Part shown: piece after piece, positions 26,167 through 35,542 of the stretch
Position numbering within the stretch: position 1 is the stretch's first letter
Layout: every line of letters begins with the position of its first letter
NCBI RefSeq assembly: GCF_963665445.1
Contig: NZ_OY762276.1
Coordinates: 2,493,501 to 2,557,500 of the forward strand
Direction: 5' to 3'
Origin: an uncultured Desulfobulbus sp.
GTDB taxonomy: Bacteria; Desulfobacterota; Desulfobulbia; Desulfobulbales; Desulfobulbaceae
Length of the DNA stretch: 64,000 nt
The notes under the pieces: generated by a model
Databases searched by the model: none
Seen by the model: the letters and a program-made list of their open reading frames with translations, nothing else
Told to the model about the DNA's origin: nothing
Position numbers and translations under genes: made by a program

Positions 26167-26531
26167 AAGACTGGGAGCCGCTCAAAGCGGCATATGCAAC
26201 TGATCCACTGACCACCCTTGGTGGTCAAGTTGTTGGCAAGATCCAGCAATAAAATATCACGAGTTCGCATCTATTATCTTTCGATTCTGACTCTTGTTGT
26301 TTTGTGTGAGTATAAGCAAAAACTGATGCTCCGGTATTCGTTGATCGATTCCTCATTGAAATCTGGGAATTAAGCATCAGAAAAAATTGTGTTGATTCTT
26401 GCCTATGCTCTTTGCATTGTTGATCTCAACAAAGACGATCAAGAACGCAATCAATTGTTTCTTTTCTGCAATCCAGTAACCGTCAAACTGTTGGAGTCCC
26501 CCGGCAAAGCCGGGGGTTTACCCAAGGGAAA
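26139..26531 (+). mobile_element. 393-bp IS200/IS605-like MITE, copy 3
   Basis: Same sequence by eye as copies 1 and 2. Preceded by AGTCA at 26134-26138 and followed by TTAAACG. Its first bases overlap the end of the CI-like gene. Confidence 0.85.
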
Positions 26532-26655
26532 TTAAACGATTTTGCAGTAGGTTGCTGGAGCAGGACCCTTAATTTTATGGACGCCGGTAGTTGCCCCCGA
26601 TGTTATCCTCTCTGGACAAGGCAATTGACGTATTTTTCAAAACGGGAGGTCCCAC

Positions 26656-26976
26656 ATTCGTATCGATAAAGTTATCATATCGGAAATCATCAGGTTCATA
26701 GAAGACAATCCAAATCTTGCCACTGGTGTAACGATAGGGGCCGCTATCGGAGCATTGATAGGTCTGGTCCCATTCTTGGGGGCGATACTGGCACCCCTTG
26801 TATCAGCCATTGCCGCTTTGCTTGGGGGATTGGCAGGGGCGAGGCTTGACCGCGCCCAGGCGCCGGGACAAGGATGGGTAGGCGTTGTACAAGAGGTGAT
26901 CATTGTTTCCCGAAAATTGTTCGGGTTACTTGCCTCTATTTTTATGGCCTTAAAAGAAAAGAAAAAAGATCAGTAA
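26656..26976 (+). CDS. Small membrane protein with possible ATT start
   Basis: 106 residues if it begins at ATT 26656, with GGGAGG 6 nt upstream. No ATG, GTG or TTG exists in frame until TTG 26755. Sequence: IRIDKVIISEIIRFIEDNP, then two hydrophobic, Gly/Ala-rich segments (VTIGAAIGALIGLVPFLGA and VSAIAALLGGLAGA) and a basic tail ending KEKKKDQ. The first segment would be lost with the TTG start, so the ATT start or a sequence change is worth noting. The glycine-zipper look suggests an inner-membrane or self-associating peptide; function unknown. Confidence 0.6.
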   Translation: MRIDKVIISEIIRFIEDNPNLATGVTIGAAIGALIGLVPFLGAILAPLVSAIAALLGGLAGARLDRAQAPGQGWVGVVQEVIIVSRKLFGLLASIFMALKEKKKDQ

Positions 26977-27006
26977 GTTGCTCAACAGAGCCCCGCAGAG
27001 TAATCA

Positions 27007-27564
27007 ATGCCCAAATTTTCAACCGCCATTATCGGCTCCCCTGCTCCACCGCCTTCCCAATCGGTCGATCCACTGATCGTCGAGCGCACAATATTCAACA
27101 CCGACAGAACGCACCGATTTACGCTCTTCCGCTATTGGGGAAACCCGGATGACTATGCCTGCGGCATTAGCATGAACCCGTCCGGAGCAGCGGAAGAGAT
27201 TGGCGACCCGACTGTGGAAGGGATGGTCCGACGAGCCCGCGAGTATTGGGACGTCGGCGCCTACTATCAACTGAACGTCATGTCCATTCGGGGTACGTAT
27301 TCGTCAGACTTGGCAAAAACTTCAACGGTCAATCTCCCTGAAAACGACGAATGGATCCGGCGAATCGCGGCCAAATCCCGAATTGTCGTGGTAAGCTGGG
27401 GCAATCTCGGCCATACCTCTGGTCGCGGCCCTGCAGTGGAGGCAATCTTGCGCGAGGTTTGCGCCCCCGGGAACGTCTTCTGCTTTGGTAAAAACAAAAA
27501 CGGGTCTCCAGTGCATCCCCTCTATCAAAAACTGGACGCCCCGCTAGTGCCATATTTTGAGTAG
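27007..27564 (+). CDS. DUF1643-family protein
   Basis: 185 residues. The family core is visible: FRYWGNPDDYACGISMNPSG, then DPTVEGMVRRAREYWDVGAY, YQLNVMSIRGTYSSDL, and VVVSWGNLGH with KNKNGSPVHPLYQKLD near the end. DUF1643 has no established reaction; members often sit in mobile or defence regions. Spaced 13 nt from the DUF1835 protein, probably co-transcribed. Confidence 0.85.
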   Translation: MPKFSTAIIGSPAPPPSQSVDPLIVERTIFNTDRTHRFTLFRYWGNPDDYACGISMNPSGAAEEIGDPTVEGMVRRAREYWDVGAYYQLNVMSIRGTYSSDLAKTSTVNLPENDEWIRRIAAKSRIVVVSWGNLGHTSGRGPAVEAILREVCAPGNVFCFGKNKNGSPVHPLYQKLDAPLVPYFE

Positions 27565-27577
27565 TTCTGGAATTGAG

Positions 27578-28516
27578 ATGACGAACATCCTCCACGTAAC
27601 CAGCGGTGACATTGCCGGTGGCAACCTGGCAAAGGCGGGTTTACCAGGAGAGGTATTTGTCTGGCATGACATTCTCTACGATGGGCCAAGAAATCCTGGA
27701 TGGCCAACCGAGGATACCCTCAAGGCCCGGGCTCAGTTCCTGGAAGAGACCACAGCAGGTGGTTTGCAAAAAGAATACATCCTGGAAACCCTCCTCAGCC
27801 AATACCGGAAACTGGAAGAGGCTGCTTCCTGCGACCGCATCGTCCTCTGGTTTGATGCCTGCCTTTTTGACCAATCCATGCTCGCCCACGTCCTCACCTG
27901 CTTGCACGGGAAAGGGATCCTGAATGGAGACCTTCTCTGTGTAGATTCGTTTCCTGGAATTACCCCCTACCATGGCCTCGGGCAACTCCAGCCGGAACAA
28001 TTATCCTCTCTCTATGGTCAGCAACAAACAGTCACCAAAGAGCAATTCGCCTTTGCAATCCGTGTCGATGAGGCGTTCGCCACGCAAAATGTTGCCACGC
28101 TGACTGAATTATCGACCATTCCGGATCCCCCCTTACCGTGGATCCCGGCAGCGGCGGCAAGATGGTTACAGGAGCGACCTGATCCTGTCAGTGGATTGGG
28201 ACTGCTTGAGCACCTTGCTTTGCAGGCAATTCGTACTGGTTACGAGACGCCGGGAAAAATCTTTGCCTCCGTTGCTGCGGCTGACACCCCGCCTCAGTAC
28301 TGGGGAGACAGTACGCTTTGGGCAAAGATAAACGGTTTGGCGGACAGGAATCCTCCGCTTGTGCGGATCGAAGGGCCTACAGATAGATTGCCGCAATGGG
28401 AGAGCGAGTTGTCACTTGAAGATTTCAAGATCAGGGCGATACCGAAAAAGCAGGGGCCTGCATCAGCAGTGGCCCCTATATTTTGGTCGAAATCTGGGGC
28501 CAGATACGTTGAATGA
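27578..28516 (+). CDS. DUF1835 domain-containing protein
   Basis: 312 residues from ATG 27578. The N-terminal DUF1835 signature is HVTSGDIAGGNLAKAGLPGE, VFVWHDILYDGP and RIVLWFDACLFDQSML. The C-terminal half (LARWLQERPDPVSGLGLLEH-like region and PPLVRIEG) matches the usual second domain of this family. Biochemical role unknown. Just downstream of the DUF1643 gene and upstream of the IS-split TSCPD gene on the other strand. Confidence 0.85.
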   Translation: MTNILHVTSGDIAGGNLAKAGLPGEVFVWHDILYDGPRNPGWPTEDTLKARAQFLEETTAGGLQKEYILETLLSQYRKLEEAASCDRIVLWFDACLFDQSMLAHVLTCLHGKGILNGDLLCVDSFPGITPYHGLGQLQPEQLSSLYGQQQTVTKEQFAFAIRVDEAFATQNVATLTELSTIPDPPLPWIPAAAARWLQERPDPVSGLGLLEHLALQAIRTGYETPGKIFASVAAADTPPQYWGDSTLWAKINGLADRNPPLVRIEGPTDRLPQWESELSLEDFKIRAIPKKQGPASAVAPIFWSKSGARYVE

Positions 28517-28599
28517 CGTACATAGACTAGAAACAACTCAGAGAATTAAAAAGTTGTAACAGATGAGCTGTTTTCAAGAAATTTTGCAAGTTGGTCTGT

Positions 28600-30546
28600 C
28601 TTATGTTTGCGGGTTGTAGGCACATTTTAGTGCAGTGCCGGAGAAAATATCACGCAATTTCAATGTGATAAAATTTTACGCGTGGTGAAAATCTCAAAAT
28701 CTGTGGGCACACGCGAAGCGATATTTCAGTTGAAATACGCGAATTAACACGCTAACGTGGTGGGCAGTCATGTATCTGCGAACCACGAAACGAAAAAACA
28801 AGAACGGCACCGTTACCGAGTATCTCCAGCTCGCCCACAACGAGCGCAATCCGGAGACCAACTCCACCGTTGCCCGCATCATCCACAGCTTCGGACGCGC
28901 CGATCAGCTCGACCGTGAGGCCTTGGTGCGGCTCGCCCGATCTATAGCCAGAGTCTGCGGGGTAACCATTGTTGACCCCGCTGGTAGCGAGGAGGCTCAA
29001 GGTGGTGGACTGCCCGACGATCTTGAGATCCTGCGCACAGTGGAACTCGGCACAGTGCTGGTCATCGAAACCCTTTGGGAGCGGTTGGGTATCGGCAAAG
29101 CGCTGCGGTCTCTGCTGGACAAAGGCAAGTATGCCGTTGCCTACGATCAGGCCTTGCTGGCCATGACGGCGAATCGTCTCTGCGCACCGGAATCCAAGCT
29201 CGGGGTTTGGGACCGGTGGCTGGAGCAGGTCCATCTGCCCAAATGCCAAGGCCTGAAACTGCGTCAGATGTATGAGGCCATGGACTTTCTCCACAAGCAT
29301 ATTGATGCGGTGGAGGAGGCTGTCTTTTTCCAGACCGCTAATCTGTTCAACCTCTCGGTCGATCTGATTTTTTACGACACCACGACGGCTTCGTTCTCAA
29401 TTGATTACGAGGACGAGGCTGATGAAAACGACGGTCTGCGTCAGTACGGCCACTCCAAGGAGGGCACGTGGACGCCGCAAATCGTGGTCGCCCTGGCGGT
29501 TACCCGGGAAGGGCTGCCGGTGAAAAGCTGGATTTTTCCCGGTAACACGGCGGATGTATCCACGATCAAACGCATCAGAAAGGACCTGCGAGGCTGGAAC
29601 CTCGGTCGAGCGCTGTTCGTGGCCGACTCGGGTATGAACTCCTCCGCTAACCGAGAAGAACTTGCACGGGCCTGTGGCAAATACCTGCTCGCCACCCGCA
29701 TGGCATCGGTGGCCGAAATCAAGAAAGAGGTCCTCTCGCAACCAGGTCGCTTCACCACCTTCACCGACAGCCTGCAAGCCAAGGAGGTTGTTATCGGCGA
29801 TGGCGAGCGACGGCGGCGATACATCCTCTGCTTCAACCCAAAGGAAGCAGAGCGGCAACGAATACATCGAGAAGAGATCGTCGGCATGCTCGAAGAGGAG
29901 CTTGCCAACCATAAGGACCGTAATGCTTCTACCCAATGGGCAGTCGAACTGCTGGCCTCAAAACGATACAAGCGGTACCTGACAACAACCGAGGCCGGTA
30001 AAATTCGCCTGGACCGAGCAGCCATCACCGAGGCCAAACGCTACGACGGCAAGTGGGTGCTGGAAACCAACGATGACACCATCAGCCTTGAAGATGCGGC
30101 CCTTGGCTACAAAGGACTTTTGGTTATCGAGCGGTGTTTCCGCTCCCTCAAGCGTACCCAGATCAAAATGATGCCTATGTATCATTGGGCCGCACGGCGC
30201 ATCGAAACGCATGTAAAAATCTGTGTTCTGGCGCTGCTCATAGAGCGCGTTGCGGAACGTGAGTGCGGGGAGCCCTGGTCCCGGATACGGCGCAACTTAG
30301 CCAAACTTCAAGCCACTGAGTTTCAAAACGACCAGCACAGTTTTTTTCAGATTAATTCAGCGCCGGAAGCCTGTCGTGAACTGATGAAAAAACTTGTAAC
30401 TCCGCTACCGACCAAAATTTTTGGCATTAAGCCCCTTGAAAAATAAGTGCAATACCTGTGGGCACACGCCAAAATCGGCACCACCCGCCAACGCCCACCA
30501 GGCAAGGCTTTGCGGCTAGGCGTGTTCCACAACCCGTAAACCCAGG
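28600..30546 (+). mobile_element. IS1634-family element, copy 2
   Basis: 1947 bp with the same ends as copy 1. Flanked by TCTGT at 28595-28599 and 30547-30551. It splits the TSCPD-domain gene. Confidence 0.93.
28770..30446 (+). CDS. IS1634-family transposase (copy 2)
   Basis: 558 residues, close to copy 1, with scattered differences (DEADENDG against DEEDENDG, SWIFPGN against SWVFPGN, EELANHKDRN against EQLAGHKDRD). Both catalytic Asp motifs (LIFYDTTTASF, FVADSGMNSS) and the C-terminal LVIERCFRSLKR are intact. Nucleotide differences to copy 1 are clustered, with identical flanks. Confidence 0.93.
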   Translation: MYLRTTKRKNKNGTVTEYLQLAHNERNPETNSTVARIIHSFGRADQLDREALVRLARSIARVCGVTIVDPAGSEEAQGGGLPDDLEILRTVELGTVLVIETLWERLGIGKALRSLLDKGKYAVAYDQALLAMTANRLCAPESKLGVWDRWLEQVHLPKCQGLKLRQMYEAMDFLHKHIDAVEEAVFFQTANLFNLSVDLIFYDTTTASFSIDYEDEADENDGLRQYGHSKEGTWTPQIVVALAVTREGLPVKSWIFPGNTADVSTIKRIRKDLRGWNLGRALFVADSGMNSSANREELARACGKYLLATRMASVAEIKKEVLSQPGRFTTFTDSLQAKEVVIGDGERRRRYILCFNPKEAERQRIHREEIVGMLEEELANHKDRNASTQWAVELLASKRYKRYLTTTEAGKIRLDRAAITEAKRYDGKWVLETNDDTISLEDAALGYKGLLVIERCFRSLKRTQIKMMPMYHWAARRIETHVKICVLALLIERVAERECGEPWSRIRRNLAKLQATEFQNDQHSFFQINSAPEACRELMKKLVTPLPTKIFGIKPLEK

Positions 30547-30818
30547 TCTGTGCAAGATGTACCTTTATTGCCACAGGTAATACCTCTCACCTTTTCGATT
30601 ACTTCTTCAACCGGCATGCCTTCAAGTAATATTGAAATTGCCCGAAGGTTTCCCTGGCATCCACCAACAAAATGAAGATTGCGCAATTTCCCTTCTTCTA
30701 TTTCAAAGGATATTTCTTTAGCACATACTCCCTCTGGAACAAAAATCTCTCCTTTGTTATCTCTCTGAATTTCAGCTATATTTAAAAATTGCACAAAAAA
30801 CTCCTCAAGTTCATTCAT

Positions 30819-31193
30819 TAAAAAAATCACCCTGCAGATACACCTGCACCGGATGAACGGTAGCTAATTTCATAGCATGATAATCATAATATTTACTGGT
30901 ACAAGATCAATCTCCGCTGACAGGCCGATCTTAATAGAAGGAACCGCAACATTCGGAAATCATCGAACGATCGAACAATAAAAAATGAATAATTTCATCC
31001 ATTGACACGATACAATCATTAGCGATCGGTAACCCCAACTTTCCGATAGAGGGCCTTGATAGCCCCCAAAAAAACATTCCCTCCTGAATGACAAAGTGCA
31101 ACTTTACTTTCACTGTACATTTAGTGTACATTTCAAAAGCACGTTACGCATCGACGCATTGAGGATGGTCAATTATGATGACCTCGTAAAAAG
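30819..31193. other. 375-bp stretch without a supported gene
   Basis: No gene is seen. At 31114-31133 TGTACATTT occurs twice with an 11-bp period (one helical turn), which could be an operator. Nothing else stands out. Confidence 0.4.
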
Positions 31194-32948
31194 TCAAACC
31201 GCCCAATCCGCTCGAAAAGAAGCGACTGGTTGAAAGTTTGTGCCTTCGTGAGTTCTTGTTGAGAAGTCTTCCCGAAAAAGTTCTTTGAAATATGTTTGGA
31301 AAGCCAAAAAGAAAAAAAATAGGCTGTAAAAGGACGTCATTGGGCTGGTTTTCTCGCCCCAGTGCCTGCTGGCCCGCAATATGTTCAAGCCGATGGCCTT
31401 CATGAAGGCGGCAAACCGCACTGCTTTCATGCCACGAACCCGGAGATGTTTGACACCGGTGCGCCGGTCGAATTCCGACATGGTCGCCTCAACGCCGGCC
31501 CGGTACCGGTACTTCTCCCTGAACTCCGGGCTTTCTTCTTCCTGTCGCCGTCGGGCCAGGCGGATATCCTTGTCGGTGTAGCGGTAGTAATAGCCCTTTT
31601 TTCCGATGGAGACGGGGCACCGGTCAAACGAGGAGCAGTTCTGACAAACAGCGATGGGGAAGAGTGCGCTGTAGCCGGATTTTGATTTCTTCACCGTGTC
31701 GGGTGCCGTGACCTGGGGGCAGGTGAGAACCTTGCCCTGGTCATCAAGGGTGAATTCGGTCAGGTTGAACTTCTTCTGATTGCCCGGCATGACCGGGGAG
31801 ATGACTGCCACCTGATGCTCCTGCAGGGCCGTTTCACAATTGCTGTCGCTGCCGTAGAGGGAATCGGCCAGCATTTGCTGCGGCAGCATCGCCTTCTGCT
31901 CCAGTTGGGCCAAGGCGGGCAGGAGGGCATTGGCATCATGCTGATCCGCGGATTCCACCGCCACCTGCGTGATCAGGGATGGTCCACGCTCATCGGTGGT
32001 GGTGTAGTTTTCCACCAACTGCACCTGATACCCTTGGCCTTTATGACTGCTGTAGCCGGCATCCGCATCGGAGGGGTTTTGCAGTGAATCGGAGGGCACC
32101 TCCTTGTTCGGCCGGGCCACGGCTTTCTTGCCAGAATCGGCGGTGGTGTCTTCCTCGATGACACACTGTTCGGCGAACAACCGGCTCAGCAGTTTGAAGC
32201 TCTGCATGGTGCTGACCTCGTCCACGGCGGCAAAACGCTCGGTCAAGAGCAGCACATCCGCAGCCAACTGATCAAGGGTGCGGGTGGACTCGGTGGGTTT
32301 GACCATGGCGAACAAAGACGCCTGCGATTTGCTCAGATACCGTTGGGTCAACTCCGTGTCGAGTTGATCAAAGTGTTCCCGGTGGTGTCGCTTCAGGTTG
32401 ACGAGGAACTTCTTGATCGTTTTGGTGAACAACCCGATACGACCCAGATTGCGCATGTTGGATTTGACATGCACCGAGTCCATGCGCTGCTTATTCATAT
32501 CGGCCTTGAGCAACTTGGCCAGGATGCCCAGGGAGGCATCAAATATCTCGGCATAGCTCGCATCCGAGGCCAGGTGATCGCGCATGGTCCAGAGCGTTTT
32601 GTGGCTGAGGTATACAGCCGCGTCGGAGCACGAGGTGATGTTGAGGGCATAGTGCCACTGGATATTGAAACAGAACTGCTCAACCGCCTCCTGATCAGTA
32701 CAATCATGCATTTGCTGGAGGATCATCACCCCCATCATGGCATACAGTTCCTTGGTGGGTCGGCCATTGTAGTCATGATAATGGTGGCGCAGGGACTCCA
32801 CCGGGAGTTCAGGCAGGATATGCTTCTGAAAAAGACCTGCCCATGAGTTGTCCAGGAGGGCGCGTCGTTTGGGTCCCAAATGGGCCCATGGGTCGAGGAT
32901 GTTGAGCTGTTTGTGGTTTTTCACGTGAAACATTATCTCGTCTCGCAT
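31194..32948 (-). CDS. IS1182-family transposase
   Basis: 584 residues. N-terminal ELPVESLRHHYHDYNGRPTK and LYAMMGVMILQQMHDCTDQE, then MDSVHVKSNMRNLGRIGLF with the first catalytic Asp, ADSLYGSDSNCETAL with the second, and the C-terminal EKYRYRAGVEATMSEFDRR (Glu) with GMKAVRFAAFMKAIGLN. This is the IS1182 layout. The C-terminal tail after ASRHWGEK is longer than usual and may come from read-through into flanking DNA. The element's ends were not resolved. Confidence 0.88.
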   Translation of the reverse strand: MRDEIMFHVKNHKQLNILDPWAHLGPKRRALLDNSWAGLFQKHILPELPVESLRHHYHDYNGRPTKELYAMMGVMILQQMHDCTDQEAVEQFCFNIQWHYALNITSCSDAAVYLSHKTLWTMRDHLASDASYAEIFDASLGILAKLLKADMNKQRMDSVHVKSNMRNLGRIGLFTKTIKKFLVNLKRHHREHFDQLDTELTQRYLSKSQASLFAMVKPTESTRTLDQLAADVLLLTERFAAVDEVSTMQSFKLLSRLFAEQCVIEEDTTADSGKKAVARPNKEVPSDSLQNPSDADAGYSSHKGQGYQVQLVENYTTTDERGPSLITQVAVESADQHDANALLPALAQLEQKAMLPQQMLADSLYGSDSNCETALQEHQVAVISPVMPGNQKKFNLTEFTLDDQGKVLTCPQVTAPDTVKKSKSGYSALFPIAVCQNCSSFDRCPVSIGKKGYYYRYTDKDIRLARRRQEEESPEFREKYRYRAGVEATMSEFDRRTGVKHLRVRGMKAVRFAAFMKAIGLNILRASRHWGEKTSPMTSFYSLFFFFLAFQTYFKELFREDFSTRTHEGTNFQPVASFRADWAV

Positions 32949-33017
32949 TTAATTGATATTACGCAAATATATTAACAGAATGCGAGAAAAATGACAATGG
33001 TAATCCAGACGTTAATC

Positions 33018-33033
33018 CTGGAAAATTAACCAG
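33018..33033. promoter_or_regulatory. LexA-like SOS box of umuDC
   Basis: CTGGAAAATTAACCAG has the symmetric form CTGG-N8-CCAG and lies 35 bp upstream of umuD. UmuDC operons are classic LexA targets. The match is to the general LexA dyad form, not to a motif proven in this organism. Confidence 0.65.
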
Positions 33034-33067
33034 TTAAATAGAAATACTTTTTACGACGCCATCAATT

Positions 33068-33496
33068 ATGAAAACCGAAATTTTGGCAAGGCCCGCTGAC
33101 TGTAGCCACATTGCGATACCGCTTGTCCACTGTTCGATCGCCGCCGGATTTCCGTCGCCCGCTGAAGACTATGTCGACCAAGCGCTGGATCTCAACGAAC
33201 TCCTTGTCACAAATCCGCCGGCCACCTTCTTTGTTCGTGTCAACGGTGACTCCATGATCGATGCTGGTATTCTCCACGGAGACATTCTGTCGGTTGATAG
33301 ATCCGAGGAAGCGCACGATGGCTCAATTGTTATTGCGCTGATCAACGGCGAATTGACCGTTAAAGAGCTCTCGCTCTATCCCAAGGTCCGACTGATTCCT
33401 CATAATTCGGCATATCCAGTCATCGAACTTAATGAGAATGACGATTTTGAGATTTTCGGTCGCGTCAAAGGCCTTGTACGCGTTTTTGGAAAGTAA
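33068..33496 (+). CDS. umuD: UmuD-type SOS peptidase / Pol V accessory subunit
   Basis: 142 residues, S24 family. The self-cleavage site is AAGFPSPAED (Ala-Gly at about residues 25-26). The catalytic Ser is in RVNGDSMIDAGI and the Lys in GELTVKELSL. RecA filaments trigger self-cleavage to UmuD', which joins UmuC in the error-prone DNA polymerase V. It overlaps nothing; umuC starts 3 nt after its stop, so they form an operon. Confidence 0.95.
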   Translation: MKTEILARPADCSHIAIPLVHCSIAAGFPSPAEDYVDQALDLNELLVTNPPATFFVRVNGDSMIDAGILHGDILSVDRSEEAHDGSIVIALINGELTVKELSLYPKVRLIPHNSAYPVIELNENDDFEIFGRVKGLVRVFGK

Positions 33497-33498
33497 CC

Positions 33499-34749
33499 AT
33501 GTTTGCGCTGGTTGATTGCAACAACTTCTATGCAACCTGCGAATCGGTATTCCGTCCGGATCTTCGGGGCAGACCGGTCATTGTGCTCTCTAACAATGAT
33601 GGTTGTATCGTGGCCCGCTCTGCCGAGGTCAAGGCACTTGGTACAATCAAGATGGGCGTGCCGGTGTTCCAGGTGAAAAATGAGATCACAAAACATCAAA
33701 TCTCTGTTTTTTCATCGAATTACACTCTGTATGCGGATATGTCGCACCGAGTTATGCGCATCCTCCGGTCCTTGAGCCCTGGTCTCGAGATATATTCAAT
33801 TGATGAAGCGTTTGTGGACGTCCGAGGTATCCCGGATTTGATTGAGTTCGGCACCATGGTGCGGAGTACCATCAAACAATGGACGGGCATTACCGTCGCT
33901 GTTGGCATGGCGCCAACAAAGACACTTGCAAAGCTGGCCAACTATGGAGCCAAAAAATTTCCAGCCACCGGTGGCGTTGTTGATCTACGTGATCCGGAAC
34001 GACAGCAAAAGCTGATGTCGATAACACCGGTCGGCGAGATATGGGGAGTCGGTCGACGAACGACAAAAGCCTTAAATACTCTTGGTATCGAAACGGCGTT
34101 ACAACTGAGAGATGCCGATATTCAAGATATCCGGCGACGGTTCAGTGTTGTTTTGGCTCGCACGGTATCGGAACTCAGGGGAACGCCTTGCATTGAACTT
34201 GAAGACCAGCCATCGCCCAAGCAGCAGATAGTCACATCAAGATCCTTTGGCCAGCGGATCACGTCACTCACTGCGATGCGCCAGGCGATCAGTGAATTTA
34301 CCGAGAGAGCCTGCGCGAAGCTGAGAGGTGGAGGTCAATATGCGCGAGCTCTTACGGTTTTTATTCAAACGAGCCGCTTCCTAGAGGATGAAGTCAACCG
34401 GTACGCGAACCAAGCCTCCGGGAACCTGGCGCATCACTGCAGTGACAATTACCAATTTATCAAGCTGGCCCAGCAGTTGTTAGAGAGGATTTGGCGCGAC
34501 GGATACGAATACAATAAGGGCGGCGTCATTCTTGGTGACTTCTCGAGAACCAAACAGATGCAATTTGGGTTGTTTGAGAAGCCGGAGCGGGATAATTCCA
34601 GCGTAATGGAAGCCATTGACACAATCAACAACCGGATAGGATCGGTCCGCTTCGCCTCCTCAAGCGGGTACCAACACTGGGCGATGCGTCGGGATAGCCT
34701 GTCACCGGCCTATACAACCCGCTGGAGTGACTTGCCACTCGTGAATTGA
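33499..34749 (+). CDS. umuC: Y-family DNA polymerase V catalytic subunit UmuC
   Basis: 416 residues. Catalytic residues are visible in FALVDCNNFYATCESVF (Asp) and EIYSIDEAFVDV (Asp-Glu). The VLSNNDGCIVARS and GIGRRT-like GEIWGVGRRTTKAL (HhH) segments and the C-terminal little-finger domain (PSPKQQIVTSRSFGQRI) follow. It bypasses lesions at the cost of mutations. Full length for the family. Since plasmids and ICEs often carry umuDC, it could be mobile here. Confidence 0.95.
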   Translation: MFALVDCNNFYATCESVFRPDLRGRPVIVLSNNDGCIVARSAEVKALGTIKMGVPVFQVKNEITKHQISVFSSNYTLYADMSHRVMRILRSLSPGLEIYSIDEAFVDVRGIPDLIEFGTMVRSTIKQWTGITVAVGMAPTKTLAKLANYGAKKFPATGGVVDLRDPERQQKLMSITPVGEIWGVGRRTTKALNTLGIETALQLRDADIQDIRRRFSVVLARTVSELRGTPCIELEDQPSPKQQIVTSRSFGQRITSLTAMRQAISEFTERACAKLRGGGQYARALTVFIQTSRFLEDEVNRYANQASGNLAHHCSDNYQFIKLAQQLLERIWRDGYEYNKGGVILGDFSRTKQMQFGLFEKPERDNSSVMEAIDTINNRIGSVRFASSSGYQHWAMRRDSLSPAYTTRWSDLPLVN

Positions 34750-34815
34750 ATGCATCGAGGACCTGTGGTGATCACATCGATCTTATCCGGAACAGAGTTT
34801 ACAGCGCTCAGTGTC

Positions 34816-35427
34816 TTACTCCCCAAGATCTTCTGCTTTGTACACGGCGTACCCTTCATAATAGTAGCTCGCATCAATACCCTTCATATAGATTTTGCTG
34901 TCATTGATTTTGTCGGTCAGAGCCCGCTGCAAGAGAAACTTAATTTCAATATCCTTGATGGGACTGCGCTCCATGGCGAGAAGATAATCATTCTTGTCGA
35001 CGTGGCTCCAGTCGACTACCTTCTGCAGTTCCTTTTTCAGAATGAGATCGAGCCAGATACGTGTACTCCGCCCATTACCCTCTCTAAAGGGGTGGGCAAT
35101 GTTCATTTCCACATACTTTTCGATGATTTCATCGAATGTCGACTGAGACATAGTTTCAATATTCTTCAAAGCAGCCTCCAGGTACATAACGGGCGCGAAC
35201 CTGAAACTGCCTTTGGCAATATTGACGGTGCGGATTTTCCCGGCAAAGTCGTAGATCTCATCAAACAGGTATTTGTGTATCTCCACAAGGGCCTGAAGGG
35301 TTCCTGCCTGCAGGGTGTCCAACCTGCCACTGGCAAAGAGGTGATGCGCCTTTGCTTTACTGATACGCTCTTCTACGCGGGCGAGTTCAACCGCATCCGT
35401 GATACCAAATTTGTTTTCCAGGGTCAT
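34816..35427 (-). CDS. fic: Fic-domain protein (Fic/cell filamentation type)
   Basis: 203 residues from ATG 35427, with AAAGGAG 6 nt upstream. The Fic motif is [14 protein letters not shown] (catalytic His, phosphate-binding loop). The flap beta hairpin precedes it ([14 protein letters not shown]). Fic proteins transfer AMP or related groups from nucleotides to target proteins. No separate inhibitor helix gene (FicA/VbhA, S/TxxxE/GN) is seen next to it. It lies 115 nt beyond the DndE-HerA gene on the same strand and could be a distal part of that operon or a separate toxin. Confidence 0.9.
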   Translation of the reverse strand: MTLENKFGITDAVELARVEERISKAKAHHLFASGRLDTLQAGTLQALVEIHKYLFDEIYDFAGKIRTVNIAKGSFRFAPVMYLEAALKNIETMSQSTFDEIIEKYVEMNIAHPFREGNGRSTRIWLDLILKKELQKVVDWSHVDKNDYLLAMERSPIKDIEIKFLLQRALTDKINDSKIYMKGIDASYYYEGYAVYKAEDLGE

Positions 35428-35542
35428 GGGAAGCTCCTTTGCCACATAAGCATCTTTTCAACTCGGGATTTTTGGAGGTTTACAGATGTGGCCACCAAGT
35501 TAATTGGGCATATTCTACATAGCTGGTGAGAAATGAATCGCC

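Larger units (their letters stand above)
28546..30818 (-). pseudogene. TSCPD-domain protein, split by IS1634
   Basis: Starts at ATG 30818 (MNELEEFFVQFLNI) with GGTGA upstream. It runs through EGKLRNLHFVGGCQGNLRAI to CGNKGTSCTD at 30547, is interrupted by the 1947-bp element, and ends at 28546 as QLAKFLENSSSVTTF. TCTGT at 28595-28599 and 30547-30551 is the duplication; joining at one copy gives TSCTDQLAKF in frame. The TSCPD motif itself (T-S-C-T-D here) lies at the insertion point. About 108 residues when intact; the role of these small proteins is unclear, possibly linked to ribonucleotide reductase-type Cys domains. Confidence 0.9.
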
